This document shows, one piece after another, positions 9,507 through 17,983 of a stretch of 41,279 bases of DNA (position 1 is its first letter; every line of letters begins with the position of its first letter). The notes under the pieces were generated by a model. The model worked only from the letters and a program-made list of their open reading frames with translations, ran no database searches and had not been told where the DNA came from. The stretch comes from Burkholderiaceae bacterium. Lineage in GTDB: Bacteria; Pseudomonadota; Gammaproteobacteria; Burkholderiales; Burkholderiaceae_E. The stretch covers positions 1-41,279 of the forward strand of contig JAGXFG010000097.1 in NCBI GenBank assembly GCA_024637395.1, in the 5' to 3' direction. The translations under genes and the position numbers were made by a program.

Positions 9507-10057
9507 GTCTGGGCCTCGCTATGCTCGCTGCTGTCCGATTGTTCTTCCAGTACCGTGCGCAGGTGCCGGAACAGGTCACGGTAGCGCCGCCCCCGCTCGC
9601 CGCGGGCGATTTCGGCGCGCGCGCCTGGCAACAGCTCATCCACTCGCGCGGCGCTCTGCTCACCGAAGCGCTCGCGCCATTGGGCCGCAGCATCCTGGTC
9701 CTCGATCAGCCGTTCGCGCCAACGCTCGGCGGCGTGCATCCTGGCGACCCCGGCCTGGTCGTGTTTGGCGTCCTGGTCCAGCGCCGCGGCAATGGCGTCG
9801 GCGTCGGCGTCGCGCATCAGTTTGCCGATCAGTTGCAGCTGGCGGCGCAAGGCGCCGTGGCTGTGAATTTCCCGCGCCAGCAGGATCGCGTCATGGAGCG
9901 CTTCATCGAGCGGCAGCGCGGCTGTCTGGGCAGGGCGAGCGGCCACCAGCCGAGCGCCCAGTTTCTGCAGCGCATGGGCATCGCGCTTGCGCTGGGATTT
10001 GCTCGCGCGAGTGTATTTTTCCGCCTGGGCTTCCGGCTGGTCGTTGGTTTCTGGCAC
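9503..10057 (-). CDS. darP: DarP/YjgA ribosome-associated protein
   Basis: 184 residues, highly charged. The N-terminal KSQRKRDAHALQKLG segment and the later RRQLQLIGKLMR and WRERLI segments are diagnostic of the YjgA (DUF615) family, renamed DarP, which helps late assembly of the 50S ribosomal subunit. The start is a GTG at 10057, with no obvious ribosome site, immediately beside the pmbA promoter. It sits back to back with pmbA, an arrangement common in proteobacteria, and overlaps mogA. Confidence 0.92.
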   Translation of the reverse strand: MPETNDQPEAQAEKYTRASKSQRKRDAHALQKLGARLVAARPAQTAALPLDEALHDAILLAREIHSHGALRRQLQLIGKLMRDADADAIAAALDQDAKHDQAGVARMHAAERWRERLIEDQDAAAQWRERFGEQSAARVDELLPGARAEIARGERGRRYRDLFRHLRTVLEEQSDSSEHSEAQT

Positions 10058-10059
10058 GC

Positions 10060-10068
10060 TGCTATGAT
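10060..10068 (+). promoter_or_regulatory. Extended -10 promoter for pmbA
   Basis: TGC-TATGAT is an extended -10 element 25 bases before the pmbA ATG, which would put transcription start near 10075. The reverse strand of the same bases reads TATCAT and could serve darP, whose GTG starts 6 bases away, but that is only a possibility. Confidence 0.5.
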
Positions 10069-10093
10069 ACCCCGCAGCATAGTGGGAGCCAGG

Positions 10094-11434
10094 ATGTTCG
10101 AATACGATTCAGACAGCTTGAAATCGATCGCCGAGGCGGTCATGCGCCGCGCCTCGGATCTCGGCGCGAGCGGATGCTCGGTCGACGTTTCCGAGAACGT
10201 CGGGCTGGATGTCAACGTGCGCCGGCGCCGCGTGGAGACCATCGAACAGACCCGCGACAAGGGCATGGGCGTGACGGTCTACATCGGCACCCGGCGCGGT
10301 CACGCGAGCAGCAGCGACTTCGACCTCGGCGCGCTCGGCGAGACCGTCGCCGCGGCTTATGAAATCGCCCGTTATACCGCTGAGGATCCCTGCGCCGGGT
10401 TGCCCGATCCGGCCACCCTCGCGATCGCCATTCCTGACCTTGACCTGTTCCACCTCTGGGACGTCGACGCCGAGCGCGCGATCGCGCTGGCCGTCGCGGC
10501 CGAGAGCGCGGCTTTCGACACAAGTCCAATGGTGCGCAACAGCGACGGCGCCTCGGTGTCGGTCGGTTACGGGCACTTCTTTTCCGCCAATTCGCTCGGT
10601 TTCGCGGGCGGCTACCAGTTCAGCCGGCATTCGCTGTGGTGTTCGCCGATCGCGCAGCGCGGCCGCTCGATGCAGCGCGACGACTGGTATTCGGCGCACT
10701 GCAATCCAGCTCGTCTGGCCGATCCCGCGGCATTGGGGCGCTACGCCGCCCAGCGCTCGCTCTCAAGGCTGGGCGCGCGGCGCGTAGCGACGCAGAGCGC
10801 CCCGGTGCTGTTCGAGTCGCCGCTGGCCTGCGGCTTGCTGGGCCATTTCGTGCAGGCAGTCAGCGGAGCCTCGCTGTACCGCAAGGCCTCGTTCCTGGTC
10901 GATTCGCTGGGCCAATCGGTTTTTGCACCGCATATCGATGTCATCGAGGACCCGCACCGGCGGGGCGAGCCCGGCAGTGCGCCCTTTGACGCCGAGGGCG
11001 TGGCGACCAGGCGCCGCGCGGTGGTCGAGGCGGGCGTCGTGAGCGGGTATTTCCTTTCGACCTATTCGGGACGCAAGCTCGGCATGCCGTCCACCGGCAG
11101 CGCCGGCGGATCGCACGGACTCTCGCTCACCAGCCGTAATACCGGCGCGGGTGACGATCTGCCGGCGATGTTGCGCGCGCTCGGCACCGGCTTGTTCGTG
11201 ACCGAACTGCTCGGCCATGGCGTCAACTACCTGACCGGGGACTATTCCCGCGGCGCGAGCGGCTACTGGGTCGAGAACGGCGAGATCGCCTATCCGGTCG
11301 AGGAGATCACCATCGCCGGCAACCTGCGCGAGATGTTCGCCGCGATCGACGCGGTTGGCGCCGATGTCATCCAGCGCGGTAACAAGCGCTGCGGTTCGGT
11401 GCTGGTCGGGAAGATGGCGATTGCCGGCACCTGA
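10094..11434 (+). CDS. pmbA: PmbA/TldE subunit of the TldD/TldE metalloprotease
   Basis: 446 residues from ATG 10094 with GGGAGCCAGG before it; the open frame runs further upstream through darP but that part is antisense. Family features include VRRRRVETIEQTRDKG near the N-terminus, VLFESPLACGLLGHF, SFLVDSLGQ and the C-terminal TELLGHGVNYLTGDYSRGASGYW block. TldE pairs with TldD, which carries the zinc-binding HExxxH; TldE lacks it, as here. The pair cleaves small peptides and unfolded polypeptides and is used in microcin and CcdA processing. No tldD is in the window. greB follows after 9 bases on the same strand. Confidence 0.95.
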   Translation: MFEYDSDSLKSIAEAVMRRASDLGASGCSVDVSENVGLDVNVRRRRVETIEQTRDKGMGVTVYIGTRRGHASSSDFDLGALGETVAAAYEIARYTAEDPCAGLPDPATLAIAIPDLDLFHLWDVDAERAIALAVAAESAAFDTSPMVRNSDGASVSVGYGHFFSANSLGFAGGYQFSRHSLWCSPIAQRGRSMQRDDWYSAHCNPARLADPAALGRYAAQRSLSRLGARRVATQSAPVLFESPLACGLLGHFVQAVSGASLYRKASFLVDSLGQSVFAPHIDVIEDPHRRGEPGSAPFDAEGVATRRRAVVEAGVVSGYFLSTYSGRKLGMPSTGSAGGSHGLSLTSRNTGAGDDLPAMLRALGTGLFVTELLGHGVNYLTGDYSRGASGYWVENGEIAYPVEEITIAGNLREMFAAIDAVGADVIQRGNKRCGSVLVGKMAIAGT

Positions 11435-11443
11435 GGCGCGGCG

Positions 11444-12013
11444 ATGAACAAGGCCTTTGTGCGCGAGAGCGACGGCGACGGTGATGACGAGGACGGTGTT
11501 CCCGCTCCCGCCCCGCTGCCGCCCGGCCTCAAGAACTACATCACCGCCGTCGGCTACCGCCGTTTGCTCGACGAACGGCGCACTCTCATCGAGGTGGAGC
11601 GCCCGGAGGTGGTGCGCACGGTGTCGTGGGCGGCGTCGAACGGCGACCGCTCGGAGAATGGCGACTATATATACGGCAAGCGGCGGCTGCGCGAAATCGA
11701 CCGGCGCGTGCGCTTTCTCACCAAACGTCTCGACGTTGCCGAGGTGGTCGACCCGTCGCGCCAGGAAAATCGCGATCAGGTGTTCTTCGGTGCCACCGTA
11801 TACCTGCTACGCAACGACGAGCACGAGGAAACCATCACCATCGTCGGCATCGATGAAGTTGATACGGCGCGCGCCCAGGTGAGCTGGATTTCGCCGATCG
11901 CGCGCGCCTTGCTCAAGGCACGCATCGGCGATCGGGTGAGCCTGCGTACCCCGGGCGGGGTCGACGAGATCGAAATCCTGGACGTGCAATACCCGGAACG
12001 CGGCTCGGGCTGA
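11444..12013 (+). CDS. greB: Transcription elongation factor GreB
   Basis: 189 residues. After an acidic and proline-rich stretch (about 8-28) comes the coiled-coil domain with GYRRLLDERRTLIEVERP and the tip residues NGDRSENGDYIYGKRRLREID, containing the acidic residues that enter the polymerase secondary channel. The C-terminal FKBP-like domain holds FGATVYL and ISPIARALLKARIGD. GreB rescues backtracked RNA polymerase by stimulating transcript cleavage. The acidic N-terminal extension is longer than in E. coli GreB (158 residues) but is common in betaproteobacteria. It converges on spoT with only 9 bases between the stops. Confidence 0.95.
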   Translation: MNKAFVRESDGDGDDEDGVPAPAPLPPGLKNYITAVGYRRLLDERRTLIEVERPEVVRTVSWAASNGDRSENGDYIYGKRRLREIDRRVRFLTKRLDVAEVVDPSRQENRDQVFFGATVYLLRNDEHEETITIVGIDEVDTARAQVSWISPIARALLKARIGDRVSLRTPGGVDEIEILDVQYPERGSG

Positions 12014-12022
12014 CGTCGGCGG

Positions 12023-14320
12023 CTAGTGGCGCCGGGAGACCTTGCGCACTTCGGGAATGCCGCGCAGCCGGCGCAGCAGTTGCGCGAGGTGGACCCGGTC
12101 GCGCACCTGCACGGCGAAGCTCATCAGGCCGGTCGCCGAGGCATCCTCTTCCATCGAGACGTTGACGATGTTGCCGTCGCCGGCGGAAATTTCCGCCGCC
12201 ACCTTGCCCAGTACGCCGCGCTCGCTGTGCACGACGAGTTCGATCTCGCTGCGAAACAGCGTGCCGGGCTCGTTGGCCCATTGCACGTCGATCCAGCGGT
12301 CCCGGTCCTTGTCGCGGTTGCGCTGCGCGGTCTTGCAGCGCCGCCAGTGCACGATCAGCCCGTGGGCACCGCGCAGGTGGCCTACGATCGGGTCTCCCGG
12401 TACCGGATTGCAGCAGGGGGCGTAACTCACCGCGCCGCTTTCGTTGCCGCGAATCATCATCGGCGCGAGTTGCGGGATCAGCATCGCCGGGGTCGGCTTG
12501 CCGGCGATGCGCAATGCCAGTGCCCGCGCCTCGACCTGCGCCAGGCGTTTGCCCACCCCGATGTCGGCGTGCAATTCCTCGAGATTCTTGACGCCGGCGT
12601 CGCGCACCGCCTGGTCGAGCTTGGCCGGGTCGACCACCGAGATGTCGACCTGCACCGCGCCCAGCGCGTGCTCGAGCATCCGGCGACCCAGCTTGACCGA
12701 ATCGCCGTATTCCATCGTGCGCAGGTAGTGGCGGATCTCCGAGCGGGCCTTGGCGGTGCGCACGAAATTGAGCCAGGTGGGGTTGGGCTTCGCTTCCGCA
12801 TCGGTCAGGACTTCGACCACGTCGCCGTTCTGCAGTTCGGTGCGCAGCGCGGCCTCTTCGTTGTTGATGTTCGCGCTCACCGCCTGGTTGCCGATGTCGG
12901 TATGCACCGAATAGGCGTAATCGACGACGGTCGCGCCGCGCGGCAAGGCGCGAATCTCGCCGCGGGGCGTGAAGACGTAGACCGCGTCCGGGAACAGGTC
13001 GACCTTGACGTGCTCGATGAACTCGAGCGCGTCGCCGGTGTTGCTCTGGATATCGAGCAGCGATTGCAGCCAGCGATGAGTCAGTTTCTGCAGGTCGGAG
13101 AAGCTCTCCTCCTCGGCCTTGTAGAGCCAGTGTGCCGCCACCCCTGATTCGGCGATGCGCTGCATCTCACGGGTCCGGATCTGGAATTCGACCGGCGTGC
13201 CGAACGGGCCGGCCAGGGTGGTGTGCAGGGACTGGTAGTTGTTGAGCTTGGGGATCGCGATGTAGTCCTTGAACCGCCCCGGCACCGGCTTGAAGGTGGC
13301 GTGCAGCGCGCCCATCGCCAGGTAGCATTGCGGCACCGTATCGACGATGACGCGAAAGCCGAAGATGTCCAGCACCTGCGAAAACGACAGGCTCTTTTCC
13401 TTCATCTTCCGGTGGATGCCGTAGATCGACTTCTCGCGGCTGATGATCTCGGCATTGATGCCCGCTTCCGGCAATGCCCGCTGCACCCCGTCGAGAATAC
13501 GGGCCAGCACTTCGCGGCGGTTGCCCCGCGCCGCCTGGAGAGCTTTGTTCAGGACCCGGTAGCGCATCGGGTGCTGGTGCTTGAACGAGAGGTCGAGCAG
13601 GTCGTTGTAGACCTGGTAGAGCCCCAGGCGGCTGGCAATCGGGGCGTAGATGTCGAGAGTCTCGGTGGCGATGCGGTGCCTGCGGTCCGGACTGACCGCA
13701 TCGAGCGTCTGCATGTTGTGCAGCCGGTCGGCGAGCTTGATCAGGATGACGCGCACGTCGCGGGCCATCGCCAGCAGCATCTTGCGAAAACTCTCGGCCT
13801 GCTGCAATTCCCGCGACGAAAAGGCGATGCGTTCGATCTTCGAGAGGCCATCGACCAGTTCGGCGACGTCGCTGCCGAAGCGGGCTACCAGGTCGCCCTT
13901 GTGCACGCCCGAATCCTCGAGGGTGTCGTGCAGCAGGGCCGCCATGATCGATTCGGAGTCGAGCTTCCAGCCGGCGCAGATCTCGGCCACCGCAATCGGG
14001 TGACAGATATAGGGTTCGCCGCTCGAGCGGAACTGGCCGAGGTGGGCCTCGTCGCTGAGCCGATAGGCATCGCGGATCCGTGCCTGGTCGGCCTCCGGCA
14101 GGTAGGTGGCGACGACTTCCATCAGCGTCGCCAGCGACGCGACCTTGAGTTTCTCGCGCCTGGCCGGTGCGGTAGCGCTGCGCCCCTGGCGTTTAGCCGG
14201 TGCGTTCTCGCCGACAGCCGCGCTGCGGCTGCGGGCACGCGGCCGCGCGGTTTCGGCCTTGGCAGCAGCAGGCTGCTCCACGGCCGAATCGCCGGTAACG
14301 GGTGGGTCGGATACGCTCAT
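12023..14320 (-). CDS. spoT: SpoT, bifunctional ppGpp hydrolase/synthetase
   Basis: 765 residues. The first 57 are rich in Ala, Arg and Ser and probably disordered. The HD hydrolase domain follows with an intact HDTLEDS at 131-137 and EPYICHP before it. The synthetase domain has SIYGIHRKMKEK, GRFKDYIAIPKLNNYQS and EFQIRTREM; then come TGS (VYVFTPRGEIRALPRGATV), a CCNPVPGD region and a C-terminal ACT domain. The intact HD motif makes it the main ppGpp-degrading enzyme in a genome that also has relA. It is the last gene of the yicC-marC-gmk-rpoZ-spoT minus-strand run, 51 bases after rpoZ. Confidence 0.96.
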   Translation of the reverse strand: MSVSDPPVTGDSAVEQPAAAKAETARPRARSRSAAVGENAPAKRQGRSATAPARREKLKVASLATLMEVVATYLPEADQARIRDAYRLSDEAHLGQFRSSGEPYICHPIAVAEICAGWKLDSESIMAALLHDTLEDSGVHKGDLVARFGSDVAELVDGLSKIERIAFSSRELQQAESFRKMLLAMARDVRVILIKLADRLHNMQTLDAVSPDRRHRIATETLDIYAPIASRLGLYQVYNDLLDLSFKHQHPMRYRVLNKALQAARGNRREVLARILDGVQRALPEAGINAEIISREKSIYGIHRKMKEKSLSFSQVLDIFGFRVIVDTVPQCYLAMGALHATFKPVPGRFKDYIAIPKLNNYQSLHTTLAGPFGTPVEFQIRTREMQRIAESGVAAHWLYKAEEESFSDLQKLTHRWLQSLLDIQSNTGDALEFIEHVKVDLFPDAVYVFTPRGEIRALPRGATVVDYAYSVHTDIGNQAVSANINNEEAALRTELQNGDVVEVLTDAEAKPNPTWLNFVRTAKARSEIRHYLRTMEYGDSVKLGRRMLEHALGAVQVDISVVDPAKLDQAVRDAGVKNLEELHADIGVGKRLAQVEARALALRIAGKPTPAMLIPQLAPMMIRGNESGAVSYAPCCNPVPGDPIVGHLRGAHGLIVHWRRCKTAQRNRDKDRDRWIDVQWANEPGTLFRSEIELVVHSERGVLGKVAAEISAGDGNIVNVSMEEDASATGLMSFAVQVRDRVHLAQLLRRLRGIPEVRKVSRRH

Positions 14321-14371
14321 GGGGCAAGCCTACCTGACCCTTGGGGTACAGGGGAAGAGGAACTGCTTCGC

Positions 14372-14575
14372 TCAGGTGGGTACCCGGCGCAGCATTTCGA
14401 GACCCGTGAGGCCGGCAGCGATCTCGCGCAGCGCCGTGACCGTCGGCTTGTCCTTGGCATCGATCTTGGGCGTATGGCCCATCGCGAGCATCCGGGCGCG
14501 GTAAGTGGCGGCCAGGCAAAGGTCAAAACGGTTGGGGATCTGTTTCAGACAATCTTCGACGGTAATTCGGGCCAT
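14372..14575 (-). CDS. rpoZ: RNA polymerase omega subunit
   Basis: 67 residues starting [10 protein letters not shown] at 14575, with AGGAGA ahead. The [16 protein letters not shown] helix is the conserved core that clamps the beta-prime subunit. In E. coli the omega N-terminus (residues 2-5, A-R-V-T; here A-R-I-T) forms part of ppGpp site 1 on polymerase; these residues are kept. Placement between gmk and spoT is the standard proteobacterial order. A frame open upstream to 14605 has no support as a start. Confidence 0.96.
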   Translation of the reverse strand: MARITVEDCLKQIPNRFDLCLAATYRARMLAMGHTPKIDAKDKPTVTALREIAAGLTGLEMLRRVPT

Positions 14576-14631
14576 GCCTGACAATCTCCTGGGATGGGTG
14601 CGCACGCTGGTGGCGCCACCCGTGGTAGTGA

Positions 14632-15270
14632 TTACTGAGTTGCCCCGATACCAAGCGCGCCAAAGAGCGCGGGATTTCTGGCGCGCTGTTGTTCGTACCG
14701 GGTTCGGGCAGCTTCAACGATCGCCTCTATTTGCTTCAAGGCAATCGCAAACTCCTGATTAATAATAACATGTTCGAATCGCCCAGCCTCGCGCAGTTCG
14801 GTTTTGGCGGCCGCGACCCGCTGCTCGATGACGGTCTCCGAATCCTGGCCGCGACTGGTTAGCCGCTCGCGCAAGGCCGCGATCGAGGGCGGTGCGATGA
14901 AGATGCCGACCGTGTCTGGAAATGCTGCGCGCACCTGCATGGCGCCTTGCCAGTCGATTTCCAGCAGGATGTCGCTGCCGGCACCGACCTGTTCGTTGAT
15001 CCAGCGGCGTGAGGTGGCATAGCTGTTGCCATGGACCTGCGCCCACTCGAGGAACTCGCCAGCGGCCAGGCGCGATTCGAACTCCTGCTGGTCGACAAAG
15101 AAATAGTCGATGCCGTCGCGCTCACCGGGACGCGGTGCCCTGGTAGTGAATGAAACCGAGACCGCCAGGCCCGGCTGGTGCTCCAGCAGCGCGCGCACCA
15201 GCGAGGTCTTGCCAGCACCCGAGGGGGCGACGATGACGAACAGGCTGCCGGCGTGGGGAGTGGGTTTCAT
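14632..15270 (-). CDS. gmk: Guanylate kinase
   Basis: 212 residues from ATG 15270. The P-loop reads APSGAGKTS at about 15-23. The GMP-binding region contains [19 protein letters not shown], and the lid region follows [13 protein letters not shown]. It phosphorylates GMP and dGMP to the diphosphates with ATP. The frame is open upstream to 15465, but [18 protein letters not shown] is the family start. No clear Shine-Dalgarno is seen, so expression may depend on coupling to upstream genes. Confidence 0.96.
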   Translation of the reverse strand: MKPTPHAGSLFVIVAPSGAGKTSLVRALLEHQPGLAVSVSFTTRAPRPGERDGIDYFFVDQQEFESRLAAGEFLEWAQVHGNSYATSRRWINEQVGAGSDILLEIDWQGAMQVRAAFPDTVGIFIAPPSIAALRERLTSRGQDSETVIEQRVAAAKTELREAGRFEHVIINQEFAIALKQIEAIVEAARTRYEQQRARNPALFGALGIGATQ

Positions 15271-15311
15271 CGGGGGGCAGTTTATCAGTTGGCCGCGCCG
15301 CTCGGCAGCGT

Positions 15312-15908
15312 TCAAGTCTCGAAAAAGTAGTGCTTCAGTCCGGCCAGGATCATCTCGACCGCGATGGCCGATAGCACCAGGCCCATCAATTTCTCGATCG
15401 CCGAAACCACCGACGCGCCCAGCCAGTCGCGCAGGCGGTTGGCCCCCAGCAGAACGGCGCCACAAACCGCCATCGCCAGCGCCAATGCGCCGATCCAGGT
15501 CATGATCAACTCGGGCTGGCCCGAGGCGAGCAGCAGTACCGTCGCCATTGCCGAGGGCCCGGCCAAGAGCGGCACGGCGAGCGGAAAGACGAATGGTTCC
15601 CGGGGCTGTTCCAGGTCGGGAATCGTTCCTTCGACATTGAAGATCATCCGGATCGCGATGATCAGCAGGATCACGCCGCCAGCCACTTCCAGCGAGCGCT
15701 CGGACAGATGCATCAGCGTCAGGAAACCCTGACCGGCAAACATGAAGCCGAGCAGGATCGACAATGCGATCGCGGTTTCGCGCAGCGCGATACGGGTGCG
15801 CCGCTCAGGGGGCACGTTGCCCAGCACGGTGATGAAGACTGGCAGCGAGCCGAGGGGATCCAGCACCAGCAAGAGCAGGATGAAGGCGGAAAGGAAGCTG
15901 TGGTCCAT
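15312..15908 (-). CDS. MarC-family inner membrane protein
   Basis: 198 residues from ATG 15908 (a GTG at 15929, overlapping the yicC stop, would add seven residues). Six hydrophobic segments are visible, with the family pattern LVLDPLGSLPVFI in the first helix region and FPLAVPLLAGPSAM in the fourth. MarC/UPF0056 proteins have no settled function; the old link to multiple antibiotic resistance was not upheld. Its place between yicC and gmk is unusual, as those are normally adjacent in this cluster; it probably shares their transcript. Confidence 0.9.
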   Translation of the reverse strand: MDHSFLSAFILLLLVLDPLGSLPVFITVLGNVPPERRTRIALRETAIALSILLGFMFAGQGFLTLMHLSERSLEVAGGVILLIIAIRMIFNVEGTIPDLEQPREPFVFPLAVPLLAGPSAMATVLLLASGQPELIMTWIGALALAMAVCGAVLLGANRLRDWLGASVVSAIEKLMGLVLSAIAVEMILAGLKHYFFET

Positions 15909-15925
15909 GGGGTTGCCTGTTGCCG

Positions 15926-16804
15926 TCACTCGAGGTTCTGCAACTGCTCCCTGATCTGCTCGATGCGCAGTTTCATCTCGACCGCGGCGCCCGTCAGGTC
16001 GATTGCCGCCGCTTTTGAGCCCAGGGTGTTGGCCTCGCGGTTCAGTTCCTGGACCAGGAAGTCGAGCCGCTTGCCAACCGGACCAGCCCCCTCGAGGATG
16101 CGCCGGAATTCCCCGAGATGGCTGCGCAGCCGGTCGATTTCCTCGGTGACATCGGTGCGCAGACCGTAGGCCGCGACTTCCTGGCGGACCCGCGCCATCG
16201 TCTCTTCCAGTGGCACAGCGGTACCGCTCGTCACTTCGTCGAGGACTGCGCGCAACCGCTCCGTGAGACGCGCCTCGTGGGCGGCCAGCAGTGCCGGCCC
16301 GGCTTCCTGCACGCCGGCCACGAGTGTGTCGATCTCGTCGATTCGCGCCAGCATGAAGGCGGCGAGCTTCTCGCCTTCGCGAGCGCGCGCCGCGATGAAC
16401 TCGTCGAGCGCCTGCTGTGCGGCCGCGGCGACTTCTCCCGACAAGTCCGGCGTTTCGCCGGACTCGACGATCACGCCAGGCCAGCGCAGGATCTCGCCGG
16501 CCGACGGCGGGCGGCTTTGCGGAAAGCGTTTGCCGACGAGCGCCAGCAGGTCGGCAAGCCGCGCCAGGGCCTCGTCATCGATGGCCCCGGCCGCGGATTC
16601 GGTGCCGCGGCGCAGCGCCACCCGGCACTCGACCTTGCCGCGCAACACCCGGGCGCTGATTTGTTCGCGCAGCGCCGGCTCGCAGGAGCGCTGCTCGTCG
16701 GGCAGGCGGAAGACCAGGTCGAGGAAGCGCGAGTTGACGCTGCGCACCTCGACGCTGAGTTGTCCGGCGCCGGTTTCCCGCGTCGCGACCGCATAGCCGG
16801 TCAT
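15926..16804 (-). CDS. yicC: YicC-type endoribonuclease
   Basis: 292 residues from ATG 16804, giving the invariant start MTGYA. The frame is open upstream to 16969 with another ATG at 16891, but the extra residues are not family-like, although most homologues have two or three residues before MTGYA. Conserved parts are EVRSVNSRFLDLVFRLP near the N-terminus and KRLDFLVQELNREANTLGSKA at the C-terminus. YicC proteins are endoribonucleases; in E. coli YicC affects small RNA turnover. It heads the minus-strand run through spoT and is divergent from the kinase gene. Confidence 0.93.
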   Translation of the reverse strand: MTGYAVATRETGAGQLSVEVRSVNSRFLDLVFRLPDEQRSCEPALREQISARVLRGKVECRVALRRGTESAAGAIDDEALARLADLLALVGKRFPQSRPPSAGEILRWPGVIVESGETPDLSGEVAAAAQQALDEFIAARAREGEKLAAFMLARIDEIDTLVAGVQEAGPALLAAHEARLTERLRAVLDEVTSGTAVPLEETMARVRQEVAAYGLRTDVTEEIDRLRSHLGEFRRILEGAGPVGKRLDFLVQELNREANTLGSKAAAIDLTGAAVEMKLRIEQIREQLQNLE

Positions 16805-16952
16805 GCTCTGGATCGGGCGCCGTTTGGCGGCTGGCTGGCTCAAAGGATCTGCTCCGTCTGGAAATGCCCGTAAAATCTCGTTCCTGGACATATGAGTCAC
16901 AAAACTTTGCCCGCGTCGCGAAGCAGGCCGGGCGGCACCAACCAGGGAAGTG

Positions 16953-17972
16953 ATGGCTTCACAGACCAATGCACCACTGCCGGATGGCCTCGAGATCGGG
17001 GGCTACCGTATTGTAAGGAGAATCGCCAGCGGCGGATTCTCGATCGTCTATCTGGTCGAGGACGCGCAGGGCGAGTCGTATGCGCTCAAGGAATTCCTGC
17101 CCAGCAGCCTGGTGCGGCGGCGCCCTGGCGAGCTGATCGCCGCGGTCTCGGAAGCCAGCGAGGTGACGTTTCGCAACGGCCTCAAATGCTTCTTCGAGGA
17201 AGGCCGCGCGCTGGCGCAGATCTTTCACCCCAACGTGGTGCGGGTGATCAATTTCTTTCGCGCCCACGAGACGGTCTACATGGTGATGGCCTACGAGCAG
17301 GGCCGCAGCCTGCAGGAAGTGGTGCTGCGCCATCGTGGTCGCAGCGCCCGGCCGGTGATGGCGGAACGCCACGTCGCGCGCGTCTTCGATCCGGTGATGA
17401 GCGGCCTGCGCGAGGTCCACGCCAACCGCCTGCTGCATCTCGACATCAAGCCGGCCAACATCTACATCCGCATGGATGGCTCTCCGCTGCTGCTTGACTT
17501 CGGTGCTGCGCGCCGTGGCCTGGACATCGATGGTCCCAAACTCTTCCCGATGTATACGCCGGGATTTGCCGCGCCCGAACTCTACCGACGCACTCTGGCG
17601 CGTGGCCCCTGGTCCGATATCTACAGCCTGGGCGCCAGCATGTACGCCTGCCTGACCGGGGCGCCGCCACAGCCGGCCGACCAGCGTGAACTCGACGACC
17701 AGCTCGGCCCGAAACTCGAGAAGCTGGTTGCCGATGGTTCCAACCCGGCGCTGATCGACCTGATCGCGTGGTGCCTCAAGCTCAACCCGATCGAGCGCCC
17801 CCAGAGCGTGTTCACCCTCCAGCGTTCGCTGCGCCGCATTGCACTCGACAAGAGCGCCACTGGCGCCAAGGTTGCGCCCGAGACCCGCAAGCTGCGGCGC
17901 TGGCTCGACACCGTCGTGACGCGCCGGACCACCGAAACCGGTGGCGAAGCGACCACCAAGACTGAGCGCTGA
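16953..17972 (+). CDS. Ser/Thr protein kinase (Hanks type, non-RD)
   Basis: 339 residues from ATG 16953 with AGGGAAG just before. The glycine-rich loop is IASGGFSIVYLVED (25-38), the ATP lysine K46 (YALKEF), the catalytic loop HLDIKPANI (162-170) and the metal motif LDFGAA (181-186). The arginine that normally precedes the catalytic aspartate is leucine, so this is a non-RD kinase and may not need activation-loop phosphorylation. The kinase lobe is followed by about 60 basic residues without a membrane helix, so it looks cytosolic. A PP2C phosphatase gene starts within 12 bases, suggesting an opposing pair. Targets are unknown. Confidence 0.92.
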   Translation: MASQTNAPLPDGLEIGGYRIVRRIASGGFSIVYLVEDAQGESYALKEFLPSSLVRRRPGELIAAVSEASEVTFRNGLKCFFEEGRALAQIFHPNVVRVINFFRAHETVYMVMAYEQGRSLQEVVLRHRGRSARPVMAERHVARVFDPVMSGLREVHANRLLHLDIKPANIYIRMDGSPLLLDFGAARRGLDIDGPKLFPMYTPGFAAPELYRRTLARGPWSDIYSLGASMYACLTGAPPQPADQRELDDQLGPKLEKLVADGSNPALIDLIAWCLKLNPIERPQSVFTLQRSLRRIALDKSATGAKVAPETRKLRRWLDTVVTRRTTETGGEATTKTER

Positions 17973-17983
17973 AGGACATGCCG

